Below are positions 53,701-55,440 of a stretch of DNA of 64,000 nt, piece after piece (the first letter of the stretch is position 1; each line of letters opens with the position of its first letter). The DNA is from Meghimatium bilineatum (Eukaryota > Mollusca > Gastropoda > Stylommatophora > Philomycidae), in the NCBI GenBank assembly GCA_034231615.1, contig CM067306.1, positions 67,971,579-68,035,578 of the forward strand, in the 5' to 3' direction. Below the pieces are notes generated by a model. The model did no database searches. It was not told the DNA's origin and saw only the letters and a list, made by a program, of their open reading frames with translations. The position numbers were made by a program, and so were the translations under genes.

Positions 53701-54122
53701 CCTATTTTTCACTAGACAGCTTCTTCTTTCTGAGCTTTTACTTGACTTTTTGTTTCTACTTTACTATCTTTCACTTGACTGTTTCTTCTTTCCTATCTTT
53801 TACTTCATTTTTTTAATTTCTTCCTTCCTATATTTCACATGACCATTTGTTACTTCTTATGTGTAACTTTATTTTGTTAACATAACTTCATCTCATATTT
53901 CAGTTGATGTGTGGTGTAGCTGGGCTTATATGTGAGTGCTGGACAAGCAACCCTAAAAATCGTCTCACTATTCTTCGAGTCAAGAAAAACTTATACAGCA
54001 TGTTAAAATCAACCAGTGGCAGCCAAGCTCAAAAAATGAAGAAATTCTGCCCAAGAATTGTAGACAGCAGTTGCAGAAGTAGTTCAGGAAACAGTTCAGG
54101 AAACTTTAGCAGCCGGATATGA
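4280..54122 (+). CDS. TGFBR1-like: TGF-beta superfamily type I receptor kinase gene, ten exons, 5'-incomplete
   Basis: Exons: 4280-4392, 12339-12513, 17367-17569, 28417-28504, 32983-33227, 39250-39374, 40961-41075, 43833-43968, 51348-51478, 53904-54122. All introns begin GT and end AG, and every phase joins, giving about 515 codons and a TGA stop. Domain order is cysteine-rich ectodomain ending CCQGNLCN, single membrane helix, SGSGSG box, and kinase with GKGRFG loop, VAVK lysine, HRDIKSKN catalytic loop, DLG magnesium motif and [10 protein letters not shown] activation segment. The GS box plus DLG and [11 protein letters not shown] identify a type I, not type II, receptor. Such receptors sit in the plasma membrane, are phosphorylated on the GS box by a type II partner after ligand binding, and phosphorylate R-Smads. 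The signal peptide exon is not found. Subtype (ALK4/5, ALK3/6 or ALK1/2) is uncertain. An unusual serine-rich tail of about 35 residues follows the kinase. Confidence 0.93.
4435..4660. repeat. Short degenerate tandem repeat in intron 1
   Basis: Fourteen or so copies of a 14-18 bp motif around cttaccaacccttgaa. 4661-4930 holds no gene or clear repeat. Confidence 0.7.
4935..7303 (+). mobile_element. LINE A (I/jockey-type with RNase H), internally deleted copy
   Basis: Starts with a 5' region shared with 53150-53645. An endonuclease follows ([53 protein letters not shown]; 5090-5570). The frame then jumps at about 5590 straight to [12 protein letters not shown], so most of the reverse transcriptase is missing. 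The rest continues with [19 protein letters not shown], an RNase H ([59 protein letters not shown]) and a C-terminal zinc-knuckle-like [17 protein letters not shown]. It ends in a GAAGAAGAAG tail. The remaining frames are long and only lightly damaged, so the copy is fairly young. Confidence 0.88.
7309..7432 (-). mobile_element. SINE-1 copy, partial
   Basis: Matches other copies at 46890-47085, 47475-47612, 50885-51065 and 55013-55176 over tctcttgtagcagaac, tactagatttctagcagga and the gccattggc...acacatcc end. It abuts the GAA tail of the LINE A copy, as if inserted there. Confidence 0.7.
7505..8405. repeat. Minisatellite, 31 and 36 bp variants
   Basis: About 26 copies of a unit with gctggttcccatactacac followed by either acacctggtttctgaaa (36 bp) or acaccaacctgaaa (31 bp). 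The two length variants are interspersed. Open frames on both strands are artefacts of the repeat. Confidence 0.92.
8445..8935. repeat. Two small tandem repeats
   Basis: 8445-8535 holds two near-identical copies of a segment with gtgttacatgaa and atctgaactatcctgggga. 8560-8935 holds about eight degenerate copies around gacagcttggaagatatag plus catgacaactagactgga. Confidence 0.8.
8935..9310. repeat. Minisatellite, about 28 bp unit, with a SINE-2 fragment inside
   Basis: Units of tacaaaaactagaaatttg plus taatgtta. This is the same family as the larger array at 11165-12235. Positions 9084-9148 are a SINE-2 3' piece (cactacagccaaaaaatgct). 9310-9470 is unassigned. Confidence 0.8.
9470..9680 (+). 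mobile_element. RTE-like LINE 3' end with C2H2 zinc finger
   Basis: Translates to [20 protein letters not shown] with C-x2-C...H spacing, then a tail coding region ending near cgtcgatcacgacggacgaac. The same end, in reverse orientation, is at 22271-22600. Similar zinc-finger ends occur at about 37660 and 46490. Confidence 0.75.
9681..11160. other. Intronic DNA without recognisable genes
   Basis: No conserved domain seen on either strand. Two diverged copies of a segment of about 70 bp lie near 10095-10155 and 10285-10350 (cttctcaatgatgtaag / cttctcagtggtatgaac). An (AT)n run is at 10925-10950. 10440-10510 contains stray copies of the 28-bp repeat. Confidence 0.5.
11165..12235. repeat. Minisatellite, 28 bp unit, about 38 copies
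   Basis: Unit is tagaaagttgtaacattg then atacaaaaac, with recurring variants (aaatag, gatag, aatgc). Blocks of several units repeat in the same variant order, showing expansion by multi-unit duplications. It lies 100 bp before exon 2. Confidence 0.93.
12339..12513 (+). CDS. Type I receptor exon 2: second half of ligand-binding domain
   Basis: Flanked by gtatttacag and GTAAGT. It enters in phase 0 and leaves in phase 1. The 58 codons contain cysteines at exon residues 1, 16, 27, 38, 39 and 44; CCQGNLCN (38-45) is the hallmark CCxxxxCN ending of the activin-receptor three-finger fold. NMT at residues 47-49 is a possible N-glycosylation site. A 28-bp minisatellite ends about 100 bp upstream of the acceptor. 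Confidence 0.92.
12660..12845. repeat. Tandem repeat, about 28-29 bp unit
   Basis: Six copies around acaacctatcacattatat then acagcaccgt. A single related copy lies near 10895-10930. 12514-12659 is unique intron sequence. Confidence 0.8.
12862..13720 (+). mobile_element. LINE A-type RNase H fragment
   Basis: Degenerate frames read [46 protein letters not shown] and a final Cys-rich segment with [19 protein letters not shown]. It is close in sequence to the oppositely oriented copy at 17690-19150. The 20-bp motif actaagactggttcaaatag is triplicated at 13437-13496. Confidence 0.8.
13750..13945 (+). mobile_element. SINE-1-related copy with an internal duplication
   Basis: Begins acggatgtgctgg and ends cagaagaagaggaaaaagaag like the other SINE-1 members. 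The segment from accagcagtacaacatact to ccctggcag occurs twice in tandem. Closest relative in the window is 40505-40668. Confidence 0.6.
13965..14745. repeat. Minisatellite, about 33 bp unit
   Basis: About 24 degenerate copies of a unit with acatacaacatatcacat then cttgttgtgaaacc. Confidence 0.85.
14746..17340 (-). mobile_element. RTE-like LINE 3' region containing a huge internal array
   Basis: Minus strand. 17340-17205 reads [20 protein letters not shown] and then [19 protein letters not shown], the end of the palm/thumb region of an RTE-like reverse transcriptase. 17200-15055 is an array whose unit continues this reading frame. 15055-14746 resumes with the KYLFFGH-like segment and ends in YANRHGT-like coding and an (ATG)n tail (catcatcatcatcat on +). 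The element therefore appears as one LINE 3' end blown up by internal tandem duplication. Confidence 0.75.
15055..17200 (-). repeat. 45-bp minisatellite derived from LINE coding sequence, about 47 copies
   Basis: Unit on + is tctatagaaccacatctctg, tt/cgtaaatgatac and tctcagcattct; some units carry one extra base. On the minus strand the unit is 15 codons, [15 protein letters not shown]. That motif is the conserved [13 protein letters not shown] of RTE-like reverse transcriptases. Variant orders repeat in blocks, indicating block duplications. Confidence 0.9.
17367..17569 (+). CDS. Type I receptor exon 3: transmembrane helix and juxtamembrane region
   Basis: Acceptor is ttctgcag and donor is CAG|GTATGC. 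Two bases complete an aspartate codon begun in exon 2. A KEETS linker precedes a hydrophobic stretch starting [20 protein letters not shown], then basic stop-transfer residues (RRHLRKRR) and an acidic cytoplasmic piece ([10 protein letters not shown]). This fits a single-pass type I membrane protein with its C-terminus inside. It leaves in phase 0, directly before the GS-box exon. Confidence 0.92.
17690..19150 (-). mobile_element. LINE A-type fragment: RT end and RNase H
   Basis: Minus strand. 19100-18950 reads [19 protein letters not shown] and [11 protein letters not shown]. 18440-18154 reads [20 protein letters not shown] and [17 protein letters not shown], and the segment downstream has a [16 protein letters not shown] ending. 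A (AT)n run (18886-18909) and a C homopolymer (18940-18953) interrupt it. It follows exon 3 closely. Confidence 0.82.
19240..19530. repeat. Tandem repeat, about 30-60 bp unit
   Basis: About seven copies of gaactgttgtttatctata plus tgattgacccaattcatgat. 19151-19239 and 19531-19635 are AT-rich with no feature. Confidence 0.8.
19636..19940 (-). mobile_element. Tc1-family transposase remnant
   Basis: Minus-strand frames read [20 protein letters not shown], then [20 protein letters not shown]. These match the GRPRxTTxxxDRxI and TVRxRLxxxGLxxRRP helix-turn-helix block of Tc1 transposases. Only this DNA-binding region remains, in two frames. No catalytic DDE region or terminal inverted repeats were found. 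Confidence 0.85.
19940..20460 (-). mobile_element. RTE-like LINE 3' fragment
   Basis: Minus strand, much decayed. INLWL...YGCET-like and [18 protein letters not shown], then [14 protein letters not shown], correspond to the [10 protein letters not shown], EMxxYRRxLRIxW and LRFFGHIKR positions. It is a relative of the + strand piece at 23548-23998. Confidence 0.6.
20539..22270 (-). mobile_element. Penelope-like element with GIY-YIG endonuclease and inverted terminal repeats, degraded
   Basis: Minus-strand coding includes the RT end ([20 protein letters not shown] and the [10 protein letters not shown] region), then a GIY-YIG nuclease ([36 protein letters not shown]). That combination is specific to Penelope-like retroelements. 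Arms of about 240 bp at 20596-20836 and 22033-22270 are inverted copies of each other. The left arm continues to 20539, and its partner lies at 22600-22665 beyond a LINE insertion. The element looks 5'-shortened and carries several breaks; arm similarity suggests moderate age. Each arm has a cttgaaaaaggcc...gaaacgtcga-type motif resembling a decayed hammerhead ribozyme. Confidence 0.85.
22271..22600 (-). mobile_element. RTE-like LINE 3' end inserted in the Penelope-like terminal repeat
   Basis: Minus strand reads [34 protein letters not shown] and the shared tail cgtcgatcacgacggacgaa followed by (CAT)n. It splits the right arm of the Penelope-like element. A short tagtgat-type repeat flanks it on both sides, consistent with a target-site duplication. 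Confidence 0.75.
22786..22912. repeat. 24-bp tandem repeat, five to six copies
   Basis: Unit is gtcacaagcaatgttctt plus atgttg, nearly identical between copies. Confidence 0.92.
23548..23998 (+). mobile_element. RTE-like LINE fragment nested in the LINE A element
   Basis: Reads [17 protein letters not shown]-like coding, [16 protein letters not shown] and [11 protein letters not shown], the C-terminal RTE-like pattern. LINE A RNase H coding stops at about 23535 and resumes at about 24005 without apparent loss, so this piece inserted there. Confidence 0.75.
24261..25595 (+). mobile_element. Mariner transposon with perfect 30-bp terminal inverted repeats
   Basis: Inside the LINE. TA target duplications lie at 24259-24260 and 25596-25597. 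The terminal repeats cgagggggagtcaataagta + agtcacaaat (24261-24290) match 25566-25595 base for base. The 1335-bp element carries one transposase gene. Perfect ends and an almost undamaged gene make it the youngest element in the window. Confidence 0.96.
24425..25496 (+). pseudogene. Mariner transposase, one frameshift near the C-terminus
   Basis: Chosen start is [13 protein letters not shown], the usual mariner N-terminus. An N-terminal helix-turn-helix region is followed by the WVPRQLT linker and catalytic aspartates in [21 protein letters not shown] and [16 protein letters not shown]. The last two are 34 residues apart, the DD34D mariner signature. The open frame ends at 25399 with a TAA. 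Reading on in the next frame gives [20 protein letters not shown] then GGNYVEK and a stop at 25494-25496, the normal mariner C-terminus. One base gained or lost near 25395 (a T/A run) therefore explains the break. Confidence 0.93.
26681..26850. mobile_element. Non-autonomous hAT-type MITE, 170 bp
   Basis: Begins cagtggcgtag and ends ctacgccactg, an 11-bp terminal inverted repeat. The octamer tggagagg flanks it at 26673-26680 and 26851-26858 as an exact 8-bp target duplication, the hAT hallmark. It interrupts LINE A coding, which reads on either side. No coding capacity. Confidence 0.92.
28064..28311. mobile_element. PiggyBac-type MITE, 248 bp, flanked by TTAA
   Basis: TTAA lies at 28060-28063 and 28312-28315. 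Outer ends CCGTGAAAGTG and (reverse) CCCTCAAACTA are similar. Inside each end sits a matching subterminal block, gtccatttggacc with cactgataa / cactgttaa. The interior is AT-rich and non-coding. Confidence 0.82.
28417..28504 (+). CDS. Type I receptor exon 4: GS domain
   Basis: Acceptor is cttattccag and donor is ATAG|GTAAGT. The exon starts [18 protein letters not shown], the glycine-serine regulatory box phosphorylated by type II receptors, and ends in I-E-R-I plus the first base of the kinase glycine. The vertebrate TTSGSGSGLP has become SSGSGSGQP, so the leucine next to the FKBP12-contact proline is replaced. The last 12 exonic bases together with the donor form the unit of the minisatellite that fills the following intron. 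Confidence 0.94.
28570..28914. mobile_element. GC-rich 345-bp insertion of unknown type
   Basis: Base composition is strikingly richer in G+C than everything around it. It is flanked by the exact 11-bp duplication atagtagttga (28559-28569 and 28915-28925), so it inserted into the donor-derived array. The minus strand holds an open stretch including [20 protein letters not shown]. There is no poly-A tail and no visible terminal inverted repeat. It could be a short retroposed gene piece or an unknown non-autonomous element. Confidence 0.7.
29865..31065 (-). mobile_element. RTE-like LINE fragment in the intron 4 array
   Basis: Minus strand reads [76 protein letters not shown] and [20 protein letters not shown]. 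It ends in (AACT)n at 29864-29877 (+: tagttagttagttc). Several frameshifts are present, and it is truncated on its 5' side. Confidence 0.85.
31300..31893 (+). mobile_element. RTE-like LINE 3' end, intact reading frame
   Basis: An open frame of 188 codons (31316-31882) reads [78 protein letters not shown] and ends [11 protein letters not shown]. It is followed by (ACATA)n. It is a relative of the oppositely oriented copy at 29865-31065 but with a different tail repeat. 5'-truncated, young by its unbroken frame. Confidence 0.85.
32695..32755. repeat. 19-bp tandem repeat, about four copies
   Basis: Unit is acacaacaaactcacatat, nearly perfect. 32756-32960 has no other feature before the exon 5 acceptor. 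Confidence 0.85.
32983..33227 (+). CDS. Type I receptor exon 5: kinase N-lobe
   Basis: Acceptor is tatattgcag and donor is TTTGCAG|GTATGTG, followed at once by a (GT)n run. It encodes [13 protein letters not shown] (glycine loop), VAVKTF (ATP-anchoring lysine), the alpha-C segment with [16 protein letters not shown], and a hinge ending [11 protein letters not shown]. The L45 loop, which selects Smads, reads [11 protein letters not shown]. It matches none of the usual classes exactly but is closest in length and edges to ALK1/2. It leaves in phase 0. Confidence 0.95.
33245..33415 (-). mobile_element. LINE B 3'-end fragment
   Basis: Minus strand reads [16 protein letters not shown] and ends gattcttgattag-type sequence like the LINE B ends at 44057 and 63352. 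The MSLHTLGWLL-type segment is the C-terminal end of LINE B. Confidence 0.65.
33420..35175. repeat. Intron 5 minisatellite, 17-27 bp units
   Basis: Two alternating variants, ctctgtagtaaatcaatga and ctctttaataaatcaatga, each with cttcttta. About 65 units. Longer blocks (for example 34510-34560 and 34700-34760) are duplicated. Confidence 0.93.
35285..36175. repeat. 50-bp minisatellite, about 17 almost identical copies
   Basis: Unit is aagtaatcctacacaacaca, cacatgtaatgctacataac and acaaacatat. Only one base differs (a g for a near 35381), so the array is very recent or actively homogenised. It matches the reverse complement of the degenerate array at 36395-36960. Confidence 0.96.
36178..36395 (-). 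mobile_element. LINE B RNase H fragment at an array inversion point
   Basis: Minus strand reads [39 protein letters not shown], equivalent to the AVQSITWIxCxGHAGVRxNExAD block of LINE B. It separates two oppositely oriented arrays of one repeat family. Confidence 0.75.
36395..36960. repeat. Degenerate 25-bp repeat, inverted relative to 35285-36175
   Basis: Units of gttgtgtaggattacttata plus tgtgt with many substitutions. It continues, after a LINE, as the 37795-39215 array. Confidence 0.8.
36965..37765 (+). mobile_element. LINE E (RTE-like, C-terminal zinc finger) 3' part, with internal duplication
   Basis: Frames read [66 protein letters not shown] and [19 protein letters not shown]. About 75 bp (ctggtattgacatatatac to cattgggcaggtcat) is tandemly duplicated at about 37225-37370. 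Many stops are present. The same element, less decayed, is at 44737-46620. Confidence 0.8.
37795..39215. repeat. AT-rich minisatellite, about 30 bp unit, with (AT)n
   Basis: About 45 copies of tatgtttatgttgagtaag plus attatatatatg. Toward exon 6 the units change to attacttatatgtacgttt. 38692-38766 is a pure (AT)n run of about 75 bp. Length is likely unstable. Confidence 0.93.
39250..39374 (+). CDS. Type I receptor exon 6: kinase alpha-E helix to catalytic loop
   Basis: The best acceptor is gatctccag before CGC, which preserves phase 0 after the exon 5 hinge. It encodes [15 protein letters not shown], then [12 protein letters not shown], corresponding to the conserved SGLAHLHMEI of type I receptors, then KPAIAHR with the last base of the arginine codon in exon 7. 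The KEGTGKHD loop is longer than in vertebrate receptors. The donor AG|GTAGAT is weaker than the others. The exon follows directly on a long AT-rich array. Confidence 0.9.
39375..40504. other. Intron 6 DNA without an identified gene
   Basis: Weak open stretches on the minus strand (for example around 40152-40358 and 39607-39882) carry no recognised motif. No repeats of note. It could be an old, unrecognised transposon. Confidence 0.4.
40505..40668 (+). mobile_element. SINE-1-related copy
   Basis: Shares agatgtgctgg, cagcacaacatacttct, tggttatcagag and the gcgcagaagaagaaaag end with the copy at 13750-13945. Confidence 0.55.
40755..40960. repeat. Tandem repeat containing copies of the exon 7 splice acceptor
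   Basis: About five degenerate units of tcttcagggatatcagcca, tttatcatc and ttacaca. The stretch cttacacatcttcag/ggatatca is identical over 23 bases at the true exon 7 boundary (40961) and at the decoy boundary 40862. Another partial unit has accatcttcagggttgtaag (40781-40800). Confidence 0.88.
40961..41075 (+). CDS. Type I receptor exon 7: catalytic and magnesium-binding loops
   Basis: Acceptor is cacatcttcag and donor is CTG|GTAAGC. The first base completes arginine, giving [11 protein letters not shown], the RDxKxxN catalytic loop (catalytic aspartate and magnesium-binding asparagine present). [12 protein letters not shown] follows; DLG replaces DFG as in all type I receptors. The exon ends with a short activation-loop stretch, STDAGLYKL. 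The acceptor and first exonic bases recur in the tandem repeat just upstream. Confidence 0.93.
41165..41530. repeat. 56-bp tandem repeat, about six copies
   Basis: Unit is cctctgttctcagttcctgg, tttgagtgtagggaaag and tacttaatcccatcatac. The middle copies are almost identical. Confidence 0.9.
41735..43230. repeat. 26-bp minisatellite, about 58 copies, with higher-order structure
   Basis: Unit is agaggtaatagtgggaag plus ttgaggtg, with variants ttgagctg, atgagctg and a shortened form lacking two bases. A multi-unit block near 43140 recurs about 486 bp away near 42655 in the same variant order. The long minus-strand open frame across it is a by-product. Confidence 0.95.
43270..43385. repeat. Short tandem repeat, about 46 bp unit
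   Basis: Three degenerate copies around agcttaagttacctggcc and agctactgaccat. Confidence 0.6.
43440..43565 (-). mobile_element. tRNA-like SINE fragment
   Basis: Minus strand: catagttcagcgctaag resembles an A box and gactggggtttgaagttta a B box, with an anticodon-arm-sized gap between. It is not a functional tRNA because stems do not pair properly. Confidence 0.5.
43833..43968 (+). CDS. Type I receptor exon 8: activation segment and alpha-F helix
   Basis: Acceptor is ttggtttcag and donor is CACC|GTGAGT. It reads [18 protein letters not shown], then [18 protein letters not shown] and [17 protein letters not shown] and D-x-YAxGLVxWEIARR are diagnostic of type I receptors. The residue before VGTKRYM is leucine rather than the usual arginine. 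It enters in phase 0 and leaves in phase 1. Confidence 0.95.
43998..44050 (-). mobile_element. SINE-1 fragment
   Basis: tttcaaactccctctgga and actttcttgcagtagaacaa match the left part of SINE-1 copies at 46925 and 50920. Confidence 0.5.
44055..44735 (-). mobile_element. LINE B fragment: RNase H and C-terminal end
   Basis: Minus strand reads [84 protein letters not shown] and finally [13 protein letters not shown] with WECS. All RNase H motifs (TDGS, ME, SDS, HAGV) are visible. Frameshifted between RNase H and the end. Confidence 0.88.
44737..46620 (+). mobile_element. LINE E (RTE-like with C-terminal zinc finger), 5'-truncated
   Basis: Begins [20 protein letters not shown], then [139 protein letters not shown] and a last [10 protein letters not shown] zinc-finger start. 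A handful of stops and frameshifts. A 36-bp segment is repeated seven times in frame near 45890-46150. Confidence 0.9.
45888..46152 (+). repeat. 36-bp in-frame tandem repeat inside LINE E, seven copies
   Basis: Each unit encodes [12 protein letters not shown]; the copies are identical in DNA. The flanking LINE frame runs through, from RWQD-like sequence to [15 protein letters not shown]. The ancestral element would carry a single copy. Confidence 0.95.
46890..47085 (-). mobile_element. SINE-1 copy with partial duplication
   Basis: caaactcccgctggaactct, cttgtagtagaacagtgg, tcctattagatttccag and the ccaggcacatccctcttcag end match the family. The left third occurs twice (46895-46930 and 46965-47015). 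46621-46889 is unassigned; 47086-47404 has only a duplicated 30-bp motif (aggcatgcgtatatgaaatg). Confidence 0.7.
47405..48560. repeat. 25-bp minisatellite, about 40 copies
   Basis: Unit is gtatgtgtacacttcaaca plus cctgca, with variants caata and ctgctg. A SINE-1 copy sits near its start. The long open frames here only reflect the repeat. Confidence 0.94.
47475..47612 (+). mobile_element. SINE-1 copy inside the 25-bp array
   Basis: Runs from cggatgtgtcaggcc through acacaacacattccgttctc and actacatcctgctaatctg to gagtttgagaatgaacgcag and aagaagaa. Repeat units lie on both sides. Confidence 0.75.
48728..48865. repeat. Inverted arm of the 25-bp minisatellite, about six copies
   Basis: gcaggtattgaagtgtacac is the reverse complement of the 47405-48560 unit. 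About 170 bp of non-repeat DNA (48561-48727) lies between the two arms. Confidence 0.92.
48868..49800 (+). mobile_element. RTE-like LINE 3' half
   Basis: Reads [13 protein letters not shown]-like sequence across a frame change, then [100 protein letters not shown] and [12 protein letters not shown]. It ends in [19 protein letters not shown] and a stop. Few breaks, 5'-truncated. Same family as the 14746-17340 element. Confidence 0.88.
49801..51347. other. Intron 8 DNA with small repeats only
   Basis: Contains a SINE-2 3' piece (49955-50022), a 65-bp segment duplicated at 50577-50702 (tactcccagtgtttcctgag), a scrap of RTE-like coding (50670-50755: [16 protein letters not shown]) and a SINE-1 copy (50885-51065). 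Otherwise no feature. Confidence 0.6.
50885..51065 (-). mobile_element. SINE-1 copy, nearly complete
   Basis: + strand runs cttcttcttctgcgttcatt, ctcaaactcccactgtatct, agcacaaccatggtcctact, agatctccagcaggatgtaa and finishes ttgcgccaatggcccgacac with atctgtcttcgg. This is the best template for the family: about 160 bp ending in GAAGAAGAAG on its own strand. Confidence 0.8.
51348..51478 (+). CDS. Type I receptor exon 9: kinase C-lobe
   Basis: Acceptor is gaatatttcag and donor is CCG|GTCAGT. Joined to the leftover C of exon 8, it reads [20 protein letters not shown], then [20 protein letters not shown]. This matches the EYQLPYYDLVPSDPS and RPxIPNxW blocks of the family. The segment between IARR and EEY is a few residues shorter than in vertebrates (no GGIH-like stretch). 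It leaves in phase 0. Confidence 0.93.
51740..53130 (+). mobile_element. LINE D (I-like) reverse transcriptase fragment
   Basis: Frames read [91 protein letters not shown] and then [12 protein letters not shown]-like coding. These are RT fingers and palm with motifs B (LSQGSSLSC) and C (FADD). The motif A aspartate is present. About four frame breaks; no RNase H follows because another LINE piece abuts. Confidence 0.85.
53150..53645 (+). mobile_element. LINE A 5' fragment
   Basis: cctcgaaggagcccaccctc and gcgactggtggtacctctgt match the start of the LINE A copy at 4935. Endonuclease coding follows ([34 protein letters not shown]) and stops abruptly at 53645. 5' regions are rarely kept without the rest, so it is 3'-truncated or deleted. 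Confidence 0.85.
53645..53880. repeat. Pyrimidine-rich tandem repeat just before exon 10
   Basis: About seven degenerate units of tttcttctttcctatattt plus cacttgac. The end of each unit resembles the exon 10 acceptor, catatttcag/ttgatg, with C in place of the acceptor G. Confidence 0.75.
53904..54122 (+). CDS. Type I receptor exon 10: end of kinase, tail and stop
   Basis: Acceptor is catatttcag. [20 protein letters not shown], then [14 protein letters not shown], match the ECWxxNxxxRLTALRIKKTL ending where vertebrate type I receptors almost stop. Here about 35 more residues follow, rich in serine and glycine ([18 protein letters not shown]), before TGA at 54120-54122. The arginine that pairs with the APE glutamate is present. 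The tail could be real or a recent extension. Confidence 0.92.
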   Translation: MMCGVAGLICECWTSNPKNRLTILRVKKNLYSMLKSTSGSQAQKMKKFCPRIVDSSCRSSSGNSSGNFSSRI

Positions 54123-54149
54123 ATTGTTGAGTTACTTTAGAAACATGAT

Positions 54150-54680
54150 AAACTGATGTTCAATCATTTCAGCAGCAGAAGCAGCAAGAATTGAATTGTA
54201 AAATATTCAACCATTTCAACACCAGAAAATGCAGTGGTTGATTGTAACATGTTCATCAACATAAACTGCTAGAATTGTTTGTAAATCTTCAATCATTTCG
54301 GCAACAAAAACTGCATTGAAAAGATTGGTAGCTTATATAGTCATCAATCCAGACATTTTTTGGCTGTAGTGATTTTCAAAGAAATATAAATACATTCAGT
54401 TTAGTAGTTTACCATTGTTTTCGGAATGATCCAGTTACACAAAATTGTGGAGGGATTCGAAGCCAGTACCTAGTCTGCCAGACAGGCGCTTTGTGCCACA
54501 GAGCCAGACTGCAGGGATTGATTGTAAATTTTTTAGTAATTTCATCAACAGAAACTGGAGAGATTGATTGTAAGATGTTCAATAATTTGAGCAATAAAAA
54601 CTAGTGATTGATTGTACAATGTTCAGTTATATCATCAACCACGGATTACAATTGAATGACATGAAAACAGATGGTATTGT
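54150..54680. repeat. Degenerate tandem repeat in the 3' region
   Basis: Seven or so loosely similar units of about 50 bp around gattgattgtaaaatgttca plus atcatttcagcaacagaaac. A SINE-2 copy interrupts them. 54681-54905 carries a second loose repeat (ttgatgtacaagatatctga). Confidence 0.65.
54360..54515 (-). mobile_element. SINE-2, tRNA-derived, with head and tail
   Basis: Minus strand: ctggctctgtggcacaaagc is an A-box-like stretch and ggcttcgaatccctcc a B-box (consensus GGTTCGAATCC). The tail region ends aaaatcactacagccaaaaa + atg. The tail matches 9084-9148, 49955-50022 and 56708-56770. Confidence 0.75.
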
Positions 54681-54909
54681 ACTTGACAATCATGTTGTAC
54701 TTGCAGTCATCTGAAGCTGGAACAAAGTAGAGGTTGTGTTCACATCAACAACAGCAAATAATTTGTTGTCACAGAATTTTGATAGATAGAAAGAATGTAT
54801 ACTTGATGTACAAGATATCTGATTAGTACAAGAATGAATATTTGATGTATGCAAAATCTGATAGTACAAGCATGTACAATTGATGTACACAATGTCTGAT
54901 TAGTATTGT

Positions 54910-55440
54910 TTATAAAATTTTGTCAGTGTGAAGTCAGAATTTGTTTATCAAATGTAAGTTTAAAGTCAGAGTTTGTTTATAGAATGTTGTAAGTTTGAAT
55001 CAAAATTTACCACAGAAAACGGATGTGTCTGGCCATTGGTGCAAATAAAAAGGTGACACAACACATTTCCATTCTCTGGACTACATCCTGCTAGATATCT
55101 AGTAGGTACATTGTCCTGCTACAAGAGAGATCCAGCGGGAGTTTGAGAATGAACACTGAAGAAGAAGAAGAATTTTTTAAAAAGAATGTTGTCAGTTTGA
55201 AGTCTGAATTTGTTTACAGAATATTGTAAGTTTGAAGTCAGAATTTCTTTATAGAATGTTTCAAGTTTAAGTCAGAGTGTGTTTATAGAATGTTTCAAGT
55301 TTAAGTCAGAGTGTGTTTATAGAATGTTTCAAGTTTGAAGTCAGAATTTGTTTATAGAATGTTTCAAGTTTGAAGTCAGAATTTGTTGATATAATGTTTC
55401 AAGTTTAAGTCAGAGTGTGTTTATAGATTATAGTCACATT
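54910..55440. repeat. 35-bp tandem repeat split by a SINE
   Basis: About ten units of agtttgaagtcagaatttg plus tttatagaatgtttca. A SINE-1 copy sits at 55013-55176. 55441-56234 has an (AT)n run near 55803 but no gene. Confidence 0.88.
55013..55176 (+). mobile_element. SINE-1 copy, complete-looking
   Basis: Runs aacggatgtgtctggccatt, ggtgcaaataaaaaggtgac, acaacacatttccattctct, ggactacatcctgctagata, tctagtaggtacattgtcct, gctacaagagagatccagcg and ggagtttgagaatgaacact to gaagaagaagaag. Confidence 0.8.
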
